Of a stretch of 64,000 bases of DNA, positions 44,425-52,044 are shown piece after piece; the first letter of the stretch is position 1, and every line of letters begins with the position of its first letter. The translations under genes and the position numbers were made by a program. The notes under the pieces were generated by a model. It searched no databases. It was not told the origin of the DNA and worked only from the letters and a program-made list of their open reading frames with translations. Location: positions 62,001 through 126,000 of the forward strand of contig SVTT01000002.1 in assembly GCA_015063625.1 (NCBI GenBank), given 5' to 3'. The stretch is from Oscillospiraceae bacterium. GTDB lineage: Bacteria; Bacillota; Clostridia; Oscillospirales; CAG-272.

Positions 44425-45354
44425 ATGCTTTTTACCGTAGATGAACAAAATAACGGCAAAACGGTACGCGATTTTTTGCGTATCAAGGGCGTTTCTGCGG
44501 CTCTCGCGTCAAGGCTGAAGCAAAAGGAGCAGGGAATTTTGTTAAATGGCACACGCGTGACCGTGCGTGCTGTCCTGAAAGCAGGCGACCTGCTTTCACT
44601 TGCCATTGAGGACGAATCCTGCAATGAGCATATTCCGCCAAGTGACATTCCCGTGGTAGCGGTGTTTGAAAACGAGGATTTTGCCGTGTTCAATAAGCCT
44701 GCGGATATGCCGACCCACCCTTCGCACGGTCATCGGACCGATACGCTTGCCAATGCGCTTGTTTATCGCTATCAACAAGCGAACTCTCCGTTTCGCCCGC
44801 GCTTTATCAACCGCCTTGATCGTAACACCACGGGTGCGGTCCTGGTGGCAAAGCACGCACTTTCTGCCGCCGTGCTTTCGGCGCATATGGCAAGGGGCGG
44901 CTTTCAAAAGACTTATCTTGCCGTAGCGGTCGGTGAGATTTTTGAACCCACCGTGATCGAAACAGGCATTCGGCGCAGACAGGAGAGCATCATTTTCCGT
45001 GAGGCGTGTGAGGTCGGCGAAGGAGAGCTTGCCGTGACGGATGTGATCCCGCTTGTCACAAAAAACGGATTTACGCTGGTAAAGCTGATTCCAAAGACGG
45101 GGCGCACGCACCAGCTTCGGGTGCACCTTGCCTCGCTGGGCAATCCCCTTGTCGGTGACGATCTTTACGGCAGCGCGGATGCGCATATTGCACGTCATGC
45201 GCTACATGCCGCTTCGCTTTCCTTCACCCATCCTACCACGGGAGAAAGAATGCGCTTTTTCGCCCCCGTTGCCGAGGATATGCGGGCGCTGATCCTCACA
45301 CTTTTTTCAAAGGAGGCACTGCTTGATGCGGAAAACGTCTGCCGCAACGCGTGA
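44425..45354 (+). CDS. RluA family 23S rRNA/tRNA pseudouridine synthase
   Basis: Pseudouridine synthase with N-terminal S4-like domain (DFLRIKGVSAALASRLKQKEQGILLNGTRVTVRAVLKAGD) and catalytic domain. Motifs: NKPADMPTHPS, INRLDRNTTGAVLVAK with the catalytic aspartate, and KTGRTHQLRVHLASLGNPLVGDDLYG. 309 residues, typical for RluD-like proteins. The target uridine is unknown. The gene end overlaps the next gene by 29 bases. AGAAGGGAGCGCTGT precedes the ATG. Confidence 0.92.
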   Translation: MLFTVDEQNNGKTVRDFLRIKGVSAALASRLKQKEQGILLNGTRVTVRAVLKAGDLLSLAIEDESCNEHIPPSDIPVVAVFENEDFAVFNKPADMPTHPSHGHRTDTLANALVYRYQQANSPFRPRFINRLDRNTTGAVLVAKHALSAAVLSAHMARGGFQKTYLAVAVGEIFEPTVIETGIRRRQESIIFREACEVGEGELAVTDVIPLVTKNGFTLVKLIPKTGRTHQLRVHLASLGNPLVGDDLYGSADAHIARHALHAASLSFTHPTTGERMRFFAPVAEDMRALILTLFSKEALLDAENVCRNA

Positions 45355-46459
45355 AAAGGCCGCGCGACAAGGCGGAGAAAAACAGGGCATGCCCCTGTTT
45401 GCTCGGATATTCTATCTGATCGCAGCGCTTTCGCTTGCGGTCTATCTGATCGCCGTATTCAGTCCGCGCTTTGCCGCCTTTTTCACCGGTACCGTCGGAG
45501 CATTTCTTCGTTCGCTTCTGGCACACCTGACCTCTTTTTTGCCCTTTTCTCTGGCAGAGGTGCTGTTGCTCGCTTCGCCGCTGCTGGTGGTCGGTGTCGG
45601 CATCCATGCATGGCGTCGGCAATTTCCCACCTGGCGCGATGTCTTTTTGTATCTCGGCAGCGTGGTTTCGGTATTCGCCCTGCTGTTTTCGGTTTTCGTG
45701 TGTTCCATCGGCACGGCTTATCATACCCCGACGCTGTTTGAACGAATGGAGCTTGCCGAGGAGTCGGTGAATGCCCAAGCACTCGGCGAGCTTGCCGAGG
45801 AGCTTGTGCCCCTTGTCAATGATGCCGCGCATGAGGTCAGCTTTGGAGAGAACGGCTTTTCGCGGATGCCCTACGGTCTCGACGGAATGAACGACCGTCT
45901 GTTGCTCGCCTACGACCGTGTTTGTGGGGAATACGACTTTATTCAATCATTGCAAAGCCGTGTCAAGCCGGTGCTCGTCAGCAAGCTGATGTCCTATACG
46001 CATATCACGGGCGTCTACTCCTTTTATACGGGAGAGGCGAATCTCAACACGTATTTTCCCGACTATACGCTTCCGTTCACGGCGGCGCACGAGCTGGCAC
46101 ATCAGCGTGGCATCGCAAGAGAAGAGGAGGCAAATTTCGTGGCATTTCTGGTCGCAGCCGCCTCGGATGACGCCTATATCCGCTATTGCGGATACCTGAA
46201 CCTCTTCGAATACGTGGCAGGTGCTCTCTACCGTGCCGACCGTGATGCGTATGCGAAGGTTCTGGGCACGCTGGACCCCCTCGTGCTCGGCGAGCTTGCG
46301 GCATTTTCGGATTTTTTTGAGGAGTTTCGTGATTCCGCCATTTCCGACGTGTCGGATAAGGTCAACGACACTTATTTAAAGCTGCACGGCAACGAGGCAG
46401 GCAGCGCCTCCTACGGGCTTGTCGTCAGACTTGCCGTTGCCTATTTCAAGAAGAGCTGA
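45326..46459 (+). CDS. DUF3810-like membrane metalloprotease
   Basis: Predicted zinc protease of unknown substrate, 377 residues. Three N-terminal membrane helices (about residues 26-49, 70-92 and 105-130) are followed by an extracytoplasmic or membrane-facing domain with the zinc motif in TAAHELAHQRGIAREEEANFVAF (HExxH, then a glutamate in EEEANF). This layout matches the DUF3810 family. The ATG at 45326 lies nine bases after AGGAGG and overlaps the pseudouridine synthase gene. Confidence 0.8.
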   Translation: MRKTSAATREKAARQGGEKQGMPLFARIFYLIAALSLAVYLIAVFSPRFAAFFTGTVGAFLRSLLAHLTSFLPFSLAEVLLLASPLLVVGVGIHAWRRQFPTWRDVFLYLGSVVSVFALLFSVFVCSIGTAYHTPTLFERMELAEESVNAQALGELAEELVPLVNDAAHEVSFGENGFSRMPYGLDGMNDRLLLAYDRVCGEYDFIQSLQSRVKPVLVSKLMSYTHITGVYSFYTGEANLNTYFPDYTLPFTAAHELAHQRGIAREEEANFVAFLVAAASDDAYIRYCGYLNLFEYVAGALYRADRDAYAKVLGTLDPLVLGELAAFSDFFEEFRDSAISDVSDKVNDTYLKLHGNEAGSASYGLVVRLAVAYFKKS

Positions 46460-46467
46460 TTCGATCG

Positions 46468-46501
46468 GGAGCGCACCGCTTCACAAGCGGTGCGCTCCTT
46501 T
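46468..46501 (+). terminator. terminator-like hairpin
   Basis: GGAGCGCACCGCTT-CAC-AAGCGGTGCGCTCC followed by only TTT. Strong stem, weak T-tract. Confidence 0.65.
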
Positions 46502-46567
46502 CATATACTGCTACCGTGAATCATTTGGTGGAGAGTGATGCTCTCTCTCCTCAAAAAGGGGTGCTCT

Positions 46568-47836
46568 ATGAACAAGATCATGGTGGTTGGAGGAAAACGT
46601 CTTTTTGGTGAGGTGAAGATCGGGGGGAGCAAAAACGCCGCACTGCCCGTGCTGTTTGCAGGCATCCTGACGGGGGAAAGCTGTGTTTTTGAGAATCTTC
46701 CTCGCATCGGAGATGTGTTGCTTGCCCTTGAGATTTTGCGCGATCTCGGCGCGCGCATCCGTTTTCTTCACGGCGGCGACGTCGTGGTGGATTACAGCAC
46801 CGTTCGTCCCGTTCTGCCTCCGCGACAGCTGACCGAGGCAATTCGCGGTTCGGTCTATCTGCTTGGCTCCATGCTCGGCAGATTCGGCAAGGCAATGCTC
46901 GCAGGTGCGGGAGGGTGCGATTTCGGCTCCCGCCCGATTGATCAGCATTTGCGCGGCTTCGGGCTGCTTGGCGCGCGAGAGGAGAGAGAGGCGGATGTGC
47001 TTCATCTTTTTTTGCCGCAAGGTGAATGCCTGCGCGGTACACGCATTGCGCTTGCCATGCCGTCGGTAGGGGCAAGCGCCAATCTTTTGATGGCGGCAAG
47101 CGTTGCTGTGGGCATGACAGTCATCGAAAACGCTGCCATGGAGCCTCACGTGCTCTCGCTCGTGGCTTTTTTGCGCGAGGCGGGCGCGAGGATCGATATG
47201 GGGCGCGGACGCCGCATTTCCGTTTTGGGGAAGGAAAGACTGCACGGCTGCCGCTTCCGTGTGATCCCCGATATGATCGAGGCGGGGACCTATCTTTTTG
47301 CAGGCATGGCAACGGGGGGCGAGGTGCGGCTGCTTGAGGTGGATCCCTCTCATCTCGGTGCGGTGCTTGAGGTGCTTCGGGAAATGGGCGCTGAGATCCG
47401 CGTCGGGAACGAGGATATTCTGCTGAAGGCCCCCGAACGGTATCGGAACGTTTCGGTTCGGACAGGACCGTATCCCGCCTTTCCTACCGACCTTCATCCT
47501 CAGCTTGCCGCGCTTTTTTGTATCGGCGGGCGCGCCAAGGGGAGGGGAGAGATCCGCGAAACGGTCTGGCAGCAGCGCTTTCGTTATACGGAGGAGCTTG
47601 TACGGATGGGGGCACGGGTCGGGATCGAGGAGGACCGCGCGACCTTTCTTCCAGCGATGCTGTCGGGCACGGCGGTCCGATCGCCCGATCTGCGCGGCGG
47701 TGCGGCACTGCTTCTTGCGGCACTTGCCGCAAGCGGCAGAAGTGAGATCACCAATGCTGCCACCGTGGGACGGGGGTATGAGCACCTTGAGCAAAAGCTT
47801 CGTGGGCTTGGTGCCGAGGTGCGGATCTTTGGCTGA
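46568..47836 (+). CDS. murA: UDP-N-acetylglucosamine 1-carboxyvinyltransferase
   Basis: First committed step of peptidoglycan synthesis, transferring enolpyruvate from PEP; target of fosfomycin. 422 residues. Seen: GGKRLFGEVKIGGSKNAALPVLFAGIL, the substrate-binding lysine-asparagine KNAA, the active-site cysteine in AGGCDFGSRPIDQHLRGF, MPSVGASANLLMAA, and PYPAFPTDLHPQLAALF. Cysteine (not aspartate) at the active site predicts fosfomycin sensitivity. The start is ATG 46568 after AAAAGGGGTG. The protein is somewhat divergent and may be a second MurA copy. Confidence 0.9.
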   Translation: MNKIMVVGGKRLFGEVKIGGSKNAALPVLFAGILTGESCVFENLPRIGDVLLALEILRDLGARIRFLHGGDVVVDYSTVRPVLPPRQLTEAIRGSVYLLGSMLGRFGKAMLAGAGGCDFGSRPIDQHLRGFGLLGAREEREADVLHLFLPQGECLRGTRIALAMPSVGASANLLMAASVAVGMTVIENAAMEPHVLSLVAFLREAGARIDMGRGRRISVLGKERLHGCRFRVIPDMIEAGTYLFAGMATGGEVRLLEVDPSHLGAVLEVLREMGAEIRVGNEDILLKAPERYRNVSVRTGPYPAFPTDLHPQLAALFCIGGRAKGRGEIRETVWQQRFRYTEELVRMGARVGIEEDRATFLPAMLSGTAVRSPDLRGGAALLLAALAASGRSEITNAATVGRGYEHLEQKLRGLGAEVRIFG

Positions 47837-47864
47837 GCAGCGTTCTTTTCTGATTTTGATAAAA

Positions 47865-47904
47865 ACAGCAACGGCACCGCGAGATCTCGCGGTGCCGTTG
47901 CTGT
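47865..47904. terminator. bidirectional terminator hairpin
   Basis: A 40-base perfect palindrome, ACAGCAACGGCACCGCGAGA and its complement, preceded by AAAA and followed by CTTCTC. It separates murA from the converging peptidoglycan-binding operon. Confidence 0.7.
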
Positions 47905-47908
47905 CTTC

Positions 47909-48436
47909 TCATTGAGGCTGGTAGCCTCCGAATTCTCGGTTGTAAACGCTTGCCAGCGCATCCCACGTCGCTCGGTCCACCTCGCCCGTTTCGGGCAGCG
48001 AATGCCGTTTTTGAAAGCCTCTGACTGCTTCAACCGTTGCGGCGTCATAGATGCCGCTTTGCGGAATGCTTTCAAAGCCCTCGTAGATCAGCTCAAGCTC
48101 GCCGAGTGCATATTGGATCAGCCGCACGAGAAAGCTTTCATCTCCCTCGCGAAGCGTGTAGTCAGCCGAGAGCCTCGGGAAGGCAGCGAGGGGCACGGGG
48201 GCACTCCGTTCGCGCAGAGATTCCTCATAGCGGCGAAAGAGAAGATCAAAGGTGGTGCGGTCGACAACGCCTGTTTGAGGCACGCCCTCCTTGGCTTGAA
48301 AGGAACGTACGGCTTGGGCGGTAGCGGTATCGTATATGCCGTCAATGGGTGGTGCGGGAATGTTCTCGCCGGTATAGGAAAGCTGCCGCAAATACCGCTG
48401 TATCATGATAATTGCTTCCTTGTTGCGATCGGGCAT
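47909..48436 (-). CDS. protein with two peptidoglycan-binding (PG_binding_1) domains
   Basis: 175 residues, almost entirely two copies of the three-helix peptidoglycan-binding domain: IDGIYDTATAQAVRSFQAKEGVPQTGVVDRTTFDLL and QSGIYDAATVEAVRGFQKRHSLPETGEVDRATWDAL. No signal peptide or catalytic domain is visible. Its ribosome binding site GGAGGTG lies at the end of the preceding gene, so the two are coupled. Absence of a signal suggests it acts in the mother cell, on spore structures, or is exported another way (inference). Confidence 0.8.
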   Translation of the reverse strand: MPDRNKEAIIMIQRYLRQLSYTGENIPAPPIDGIYDTATAQAVRSFQAKEGVPQTGVVDRTTFDLLFRRYEESLRERSAPVPLAAFPRLSADYTLREGDESFLVRLIQYALGELELIYEGFESIPQSGIYDAATVEAVRGFQKRHSLPETGEVDRATWDALASVYNREFGGYQPQ

Positions 48437-48439
48437 CGG

Positions 48440-49840
48440 TCAGGCACCTCCCACGTCAAAGCCGGGGTATTGACCCTCGGTCGTTCTGTTGCCGATAAAA
48501 AGATCACTGTAAAGATCGATGATGGCGTTCCATGTGATCGCTCCCACCGTGCCGCTTACAGGCAGCTCCGAAAGCTCCTGAAAGGCGATCACTGCCTCTC
48601 GGGTGCGCGGACCGAAGTAGCCTGTCACACTGACAGTCGGGATCTCGGGATAGCTTGCGGCAATGTAATTGAGGTATTGCTGCAAAAGACGGACGTCCTC
48701 GGAGTCAGAGCCGATGCGGAGCACCACCCCCGGAAAGGGGATCACCTCGCCCTCCACATATTCGCGAGGTATGGTCGATACGATGCCGAGATAGGCGTCA
48801 TAAATGGCATCCCACGTGACCTCGCCCACAATACCGTCAGCCACAAGCCCAAAGGTGTTCTGCGCGTCCACCACAGCGGCACGCGTTGTGTTGCCGAACA
48901 CACCGTCAATGGGCAAGGAGGGAATGGTGTTGTAATAATCCGAAAGGTAACTGAGATAGTATTGCAGATTGGCAACGGCGTTTCCCGTGTCCCCCTCGCG
49001 GAGCACGCCGGGATATTGCTGCGTGACCTCCTCAAGGGTGATCCCCTCCGAGTCAAGCTCGTTGAGACGCTTGACCCCATTGTAAATGCGGCGGATGTAA
49101 TACCATGTGGATTTTCCCACAATGCCGTCCTGTGTCAAACCGAAGATGCGTTGGAATTCGCGCACCGCCGCCTCGGTATCGGTGCCGTAGATGCCGTCTG
49201 TTTCCAGGATTTTGGGAATGGCAGGATAGTTGTTGCCGATGCGGTTGAGGCGAAGCTGCACCGTGCGCACGTCGTTGTTGACCGATCCGATGCTCAGAGG
49301 AACCACGGGCGCCGTGTCACTCATGCCGATCACAGGGGCGTTTTCCACGATGTCGATGTCATCACCGTAGTAGTAACGCAGGATCTCGTAAGGGGTCAGC
49401 CCCTGCTCGGCAAGCTCGACCGTTCCCCATTGGGAAAGTCCCTCGCAGCTGACCTCGCGACCGTCACAGTAGGCGGTAAAGAGGGGCTCCACGTTGCCGC
49501 GCCGACTGACATAGTCGTTAAACAATTCTCCCGCCAGCTCCCTGATGTTTTCAAAAATATCGCGTCCCTCCACGAAATACTGGTCGATCGAGGTGGAGCT
49601 TGTGATATCAAAATCGTAGCCTCTTGAACGGTAGAATTCGGTATAGATACGATTTAAGGCAAAGGAGATCTGCGCGTACATATTTGCGCGGATGGCGTTT
49701 TCGGGCCAGGTGGGATAGATCTCACTGGATGCCACGTTTGCCACGTAATCCAGAAAGGGGAGCGTCACGTTTCGTGCATTCTGCTCGGGTCTGCCGAGAT
49801 GCACGGTGATGTTTTCGGGGATGAAGGGTGTTGTGGGCAT
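48440..49840 (-). CDS. SpoIID-like domain protein with three peptidoglycan-binding repeats
   Basis: 466 residues from the ATG ending at 49840 (AAAGGAGCTCTT upstream). N-terminal part resembles the SpoIID/LytB domain: ANVASSEIYPTWPENAIRANMYAQISFAL matches the region holding the catalytic glutamate, and CEGLSQWGTVELAEQGLTPYEILRYYYGDDIDI matches its C-terminal signature. Three PG_binding_1 repeats follow (DGIYGTDTEAAVREFQRIFGL, DGVFGNTTRAAVVDAQNTFGL, TGYFGPRTREAVIAFQELSEL). SpoIID enzymes are lytic transglycosylases in engulfment, so a spore-wall role is plausible. No signal peptide is visible. Confidence 0.75.
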   Translation of the reverse strand: MPTTPFIPENITVHLGRPEQNARNVTLPFLDYVANVASSEIYPTWPENAIRANMYAQISFALNRIYTEFYRSRGYDFDITSSTSIDQYFVEGRDIFENIRELAGELFNDYVSRRGNVEPLFTAYCDGREVSCEGLSQWGTVELAEQGLTPYEILRYYYGDDIDIVENAPVIGMSDTAPVVPLSIGSVNNDVRTVQLRLNRIGNNYPAIPKILETDGIYGTDTEAAVREFQRIFGLTQDGIVGKSTWYYIRRIYNGVKRLNELDSEGITLEEVTQQYPGVLREGDTGNAVANLQYYLSYLSDYYNTIPSLPIDGVFGNTTRAAVVDAQNTFGLVADGIVGEVTWDAIYDAYLGIVSTIPREYVEGEVIPFPGVVLRIGSDSEDVRLLQQYLNYIAASYPEIPTVSVTGYFGPRTREAVIAFQELSELPVSGTVGAITWNAIIDLYSDLFIGNRTTEGQYPGFDVGGA

Positions 49841-49853
49841 AAGAGCTCCTTTC

Positions 49854-50279
49854 TCAAAGCGCAGGCGGGGTATTTTCAAAGAGCTCCGGGCGCTCTGTGG
49901 TAAAGGAATCGGGGGTGCCGTTTTCGGGGACGGGAATGAGATCTGCCTGCTGAATGGCGGTGATGCCGTCAAAGATAGGTACACGGTTGTAAACGGCACT
50001 CCGATATCCTTTCAGGGATACGGCAATCGTGTAGGTGGCAAACGGGGGAGCGCCACCGGGCCGCTGTGAGTCGGCTCGTGCAGGGGCAGGAAGCGCCACA
50101 CGGGGCGTTTTTCCGTCCCGATCGGTGCGTAGCTCGAAGATGACGTCACTTTGCTCATCGTTGCTGTAGGATACGGTAACCTGTGCATCACGCAAGGGGA
50201 TCGCAGAGCTTGCGGTGGTGGCATGAACCACCAAAAAGCCCGTGCCCGAGGGGCGAGGAATTTCCATCGGTTCGTTCAT
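49854..50279 (-). CDS. small protein with a carboxypeptidase-regulatory-like beta fold
   Basis: 141 residues from the ATG ending at 50279, behind AAAGGAGG. Seen: GTGFLVVHATTASSAIPLRDAQVTVSYSN, LRTDRDGKTPRVALPAP, FATYTIAVSLKGYRSAVYNRVPIFDGITAIQQADLIPVP: a repeatable-ornament beta-sandwich resembling carboxypeptidase regulatory or CNA-B-like domains, with no signal peptide. First gene of the peptidoglycan-binding operon and probably an accessory or binding protein for it. Function unknown. Confidence 0.65.
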   Translation of the reverse strand: MNEPMEIPRPSGTGFLVVHATTASSAIPLRDAQVTVSYSNDEQSDVIFELRTDRDGKTPRVALPAPARADSQRPGGAPPFATYTIAVSLKGYRSAVYNRVPIFDGITAIQQADLIPVPENGTPDSFTTERPELFENTPPAL

Positions 50280-50308
50280 GGTTTGCCTCCTTTCGGTTTC
50301 TAATGAGC

Positions 50309-50316
50309 AGTGTATG
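50309..50316 (-). promoter_or_regulatory. possible sigma-E/sigma-K -10 element for the peptidoglycan-binding operon
   Basis: On the minus strand CATACACT, an exact match to the sigma-E -10 pattern CATACANT, about 35 bases upstream of the first start codon. No convincing -35 was seen, so this is tentative. Confidence 0.35.
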
Positions 50317-50356
50317 CCATGCCGAAAAAAGAGTGAAGAAAATCTCAAAAAGGGGG

Positions 50357-50385
50357 TTGATTTTTGATACCCTTTATGATATAAT
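50357..50385 (+). promoter_or_regulatory. promoter of tRNA-Leu
   Basis: TTGATT, 17 bases, TATAAT, ending about 12 bases before the mature tRNA 5' end. Confidence 0.75.
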
Positions 50386-50396
50386 AAGCGCGTTAC

Positions 50397-50483
50397 GCCG
50401 GAATGATGGAATTGGCAGACGTGCTGGACTCAAAATCCAGTGGTAGCGATACCGTGCGGGTTCGACCCCCGCTTCCGGCACCA
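50397..50483 (+). tRNA. tRNA-Leu (anticodon CAA)
   Basis: Class II tRNA with acceptor arms GCCGGAA/TTCCGGC, anticodon stem CTGGA-CTCAAAA-TCCAG giving anticodon CAA, a long variable arm TGGTAGCGATACCGTG, T-loop GTTCGACC and an encoded CCA. Reads UUG codons. Its 3' end is duplicated about 200 bases downstream. Confidence 0.95.
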
Positions 50484-50500
50484 AAAAAGGGGCGCCCGCA
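50473..50500 (+). repeat. 28-bp direct repeat at the tRNA 3' end, copy 1
   Basis: TTCCGGCACCAAAAAAGGGG plus GCGCCCGCA: the last 11 bases of tRNA-Leu and the start of its terminator. An exact second copy lies at 50672-50699. Confidence 0.8.
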
Positions 50501-50517
50501 GGGCAGCCCCTTTTTCG
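50484..50517 (+). terminator. terminator after tRNA-Leu
   Basis: AAAAAAGGGGC ... GCCCCTTTTT hairpin directly after the encoded CCA. Confidence 0.75.
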
Positions 50518-50539
50518 GTGCACACAGTGGGGGGCTGCG
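50505..50539 (+). repeat. 35-bp direct repeat flanking the AT-rich island, left copy
   Basis: AGCCCCTTTTTCGGTGCACACAGTGGGGGGCTGCG; the right copy is at 51973-52007 and differs at three positions. The two copies bracket the AT-rich segment with the zinc-finger and lipoprotein genes. Confidence 0.7.
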
Positions 50540-50671
50540 GAAAGACATATTTCAGATCAGCGCCGAGCAGGAGATCCGCAGGGAAGAACGCCGTCAAACA
50601 AGATTTGGGGAGACGGTTAGGCGCTGAGGCGTTCTTCCGATCTCGGGTTAAAAACCCGAGATGGACACGCA

Positions 50672-50699
50672 TTCCGGCACCAAAAAAGGGGCGCCCGCA
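50672..50699 (+). repeat. 28-bp direct repeat of the tRNA 3' end, copy 2
   Basis: Exact copy of 50473-50500 without a tRNA body in front of it. Such a duplicated tRNA 3' end is the usual trace of integration at a tRNA gene or of a partial duplication. Confidence 0.75.
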
Positions 50700-50731
50700 C
50701 GGCGACCTGCGATAAAGCAGGTCTGCCGAAC

Positions 50732-50903
50732 GATGTTTGCCCTTACGGGCAAGTGATGTTGCCTTCGGCAATGATGTTTACTGCGTAAGTGATGTTACGC
50801 CTGACGGCGTAGTGGGCAAACATCACATCACTGCGAGCCTTGGCGAGCAACATCATTACGAACGAAGTGAGTAACATCACTTTTGCGCAAGCAAAAACAT
50901 CAC
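50732..50903. repeat. array of small hairpins linked by GTGATGTT / AACATCAC
   Basis: Four units of (G/A)TGATGTT plus a short hairpin (TGCCC-TTAC-GGGCA, GCC-TTC-GGC, TAC-TGC-GTA, ACGCC-TGAC-GGCGT) are followed by four units in the opposite orientation ending AACATCA(C/T) (with TTTTGC-GCAA-GCAAAA in the last). The octamer is constant while each hairpin differs. The whole is symmetrical around about 50810. There are no CRISPR-like spacers and no ORF. Confidence 0.7.
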
Positions 50904-50966
50904 GCCTTTACCACCCGAAAACAGCATACGGTATAACACACTATACCTTGCAAGCAAGGAAGCGTG

Positions 50967-50997
50967 CAAAAGGGACGAGAAAACCTCGTCCCTTTTG
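50967..50997 (+). terminator. terminator-like hairpin in the island
   Basis: CAAAAGGGACGAG-AAAAC-CTCGTCCCTTTTG. Confidence 0.65.
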
Positions 50998-51010
50998 ATA
51001 TTGATAAAAA

Positions 51011-51090
51011 ACTGCTTTACGGTAGGCGCCCATGGGGTTGTATCCTAAAGGACAGTTCTAATAGCACATAATCTACCGACAGGAAAAGCA
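51011..51090. other. imperfect long inverted repeat ahead of the zinc-finger gene
   Basis: ACTGCTTTACGGTAG at one end and CTACCGACAGGAAAAGCAG at the other can pair in two blocks (CGGTAG/CTACCG and CTGCTTT/AAAGCAG). The rest of this AT-rich stretch between 50904 and 51100 shows no gene. Confidence 0.4.
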
Positions 51091-51101
51091 GAAACTACAG
51101 A

Positions 51102-51130
51102 TTGATTTTCTGTGATTTTTGTGCTATATT
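51102..51130 (+). promoter_or_regulatory. promoter of the zinc-finger gene
   Basis: TTGATT, 17 bases, TATATT, about 85 bases upstream of the start codon. Confidence 0.6.
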
Positions 51131-51214
51131 AAGGGTGTGGGCTTAGCCCCATGCATAAGGCGAAACCGGTGCGATAAATGCGAATGATGAATAAGAATTT
51201 GACGGAGGCATACT

Positions 51215-51424
51215 ATGAGAAAATGTTTAAGATGTGAAACGGAAATGGTTGAAGATTTAACCGTTATGGTAACTAATGGCGGTTACGGCGTAGATGTAAG
51301 ACAAAAGGGTATGTTTAAAGGCTCTTTAGGTAAAATCAAATGTGCCGTATGCCCCCAATGTGGATATACGGAAACCTATATTGATGACACGGAAAACATA
51401 AAAAGGTTGATCGAAAAGAATTAA
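51215..51424 (+). CDS. YgiT-type zinc-finger protein
   Basis: 69 residues with two CxxC knuckles, CLRC at residues 4-7 and CPQC in KCAVCPQCGYTE, typical of small nucleic-acid-binding or YgiT-type zinc fingers. Function unknown; some relatives are antitoxin N-terminal domains, but no toxin partner is adjacent. GACGGAGGCATACT precedes the ATG. Codons are A/T-rich, unlike the flanking core genes, which suggests recent acquisition together with the next gene. Confidence 0.75.
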   Translation: MRKCLRCETEMVEDLTVMVTNGGYGVDVRQKGMFKGSLGKIKCAVCPQCGYTETYIDDTENIKRLIEKN

Positions 51425-51425
51425 T

Positions 51426-51439
51426 CAAATTCCAATTTG
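51426..51439. repeat. 14-bp palindrome, copy 1
   Basis: CAAATTCCAATTTG, found again at 51898-51911. The two copies lie just before and just after the lipoprotein gene. Confidence 0.6.
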
Positions 51440-51476
51440 AAGCATTCGAGCATATAGAGGCAAAGGAGAAATAAAA

Positions 51477-51887
51477 GTGAAAAAATTATCTTTTATATTG
51501 ATAATGGCTTTATTGACGATAAGTCTTTTTGGTTGTGGAAATGGATATGTAAACAAATACGCCGCAAAAATGATGCAAACATCATGTTGGGAAGATGAGG
51601 CGAGTATGAAGTTTTCTGATTTTGAGGGTATATACCATTTCAAGTTAAAAGGGGAAAATGATAGCGATCATACCCTTGAATACGAAGCGAGTCTTGACGA
51701 AGGCGAGGTAAATGTGTATGTTGGTGTAAACGGAGAAAACGAGCTGATATTTACAATCAAGGGCGGCGAGTCATACGATAATACAATCGCTTTAGACGAT
51801 AAATATGACGATGTGAAAACGATATACGTTATTGTTGAATCTGAAAATAAAAGTTCAAACGGCGATTTTGAATTCGAATACAACTAA
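51477..51887 (+). CDS. predicted lipoprotein in the AT-rich island
   Basis: 136 residues starting with GTG (AAAGGAG eight bases upstream). MKKLSFILIMALLTISLFGC is a lipoprotein signal with LFGC as lipobox. The mature part is acidic and beta-strand-like (YHFKLKGENDSDHTLEYEASLDEGEVNVYVGVNGENELIFTIKGG) and resembles no domain I can name. Strongly A/T-rich codon use. It follows the zinc-finger gene by about 50 bases and is flanked by two copies of a 14-bp palindrome. Confidence 0.75.
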   Translation: MKKLSFILIMALLTISLFGCGNGYVNKYAAKMMQTSCWEDEASMKFSDFEGIYHFKLKGENDSDHTLEYEASLDEGEVNVYVGVNGENELIFTIKGGESYDNTIALDDKYDDVKTIYVIVESENKSSNGDFEFEYN

Positions 51888-51897
51888 AAAGGATGAA

Positions 51898-51911
51898 CAA
51901 ATTCCAATTTG
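51898..51911. repeat. 14-bp palindrome, copy 2
   Basis: CAAATTCCAATTTG, identical to 51426-51439. Confidence 0.6.
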
Positions 51912-51938
51912 TCAGAGAACATTGAGGTGTGATCGATA

Positions 51939-51971
51939 AAAGGCTCCCTTTACACAAGGGAGCCTTTTCTT
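51939..51971 (+). terminator. terminator of the island genes
   Basis: AAAGGCTCCCTT-TACAC-AAGGGAGCCTTTTCTTT. The same GGCTCCCTTGTGTAAAGGGAGCC-type hairpin is, from memory, a widespread clostridial repeat. Confidence 0.75.
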
Positions 51972-51972
51972 T

Positions 51973-52007
51973 AGCCCCTTTTTTGGTGCACACAGCGGGG
52001 GGCTGCC
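51973..52007 (+). repeat. 35-bp direct repeat flanking the AT-rich island, right copy
   Basis: AGCCCCTTTTTTGGTGCACACAGCGGGGGGCTGCC. See the left copy at 50505-50539. Confidence 0.7.
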
Positions 52008-52044
52008 AAAGCAGAATCCCACGTCGCCGTTTTTGCCACACTGC

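Noticed and set aside
50732-50903. CRISPR array
   Set aside because: Repeats are only 8 bases long, change orientation halfway, and the intervening segments are hairpins of 9-17 bases.
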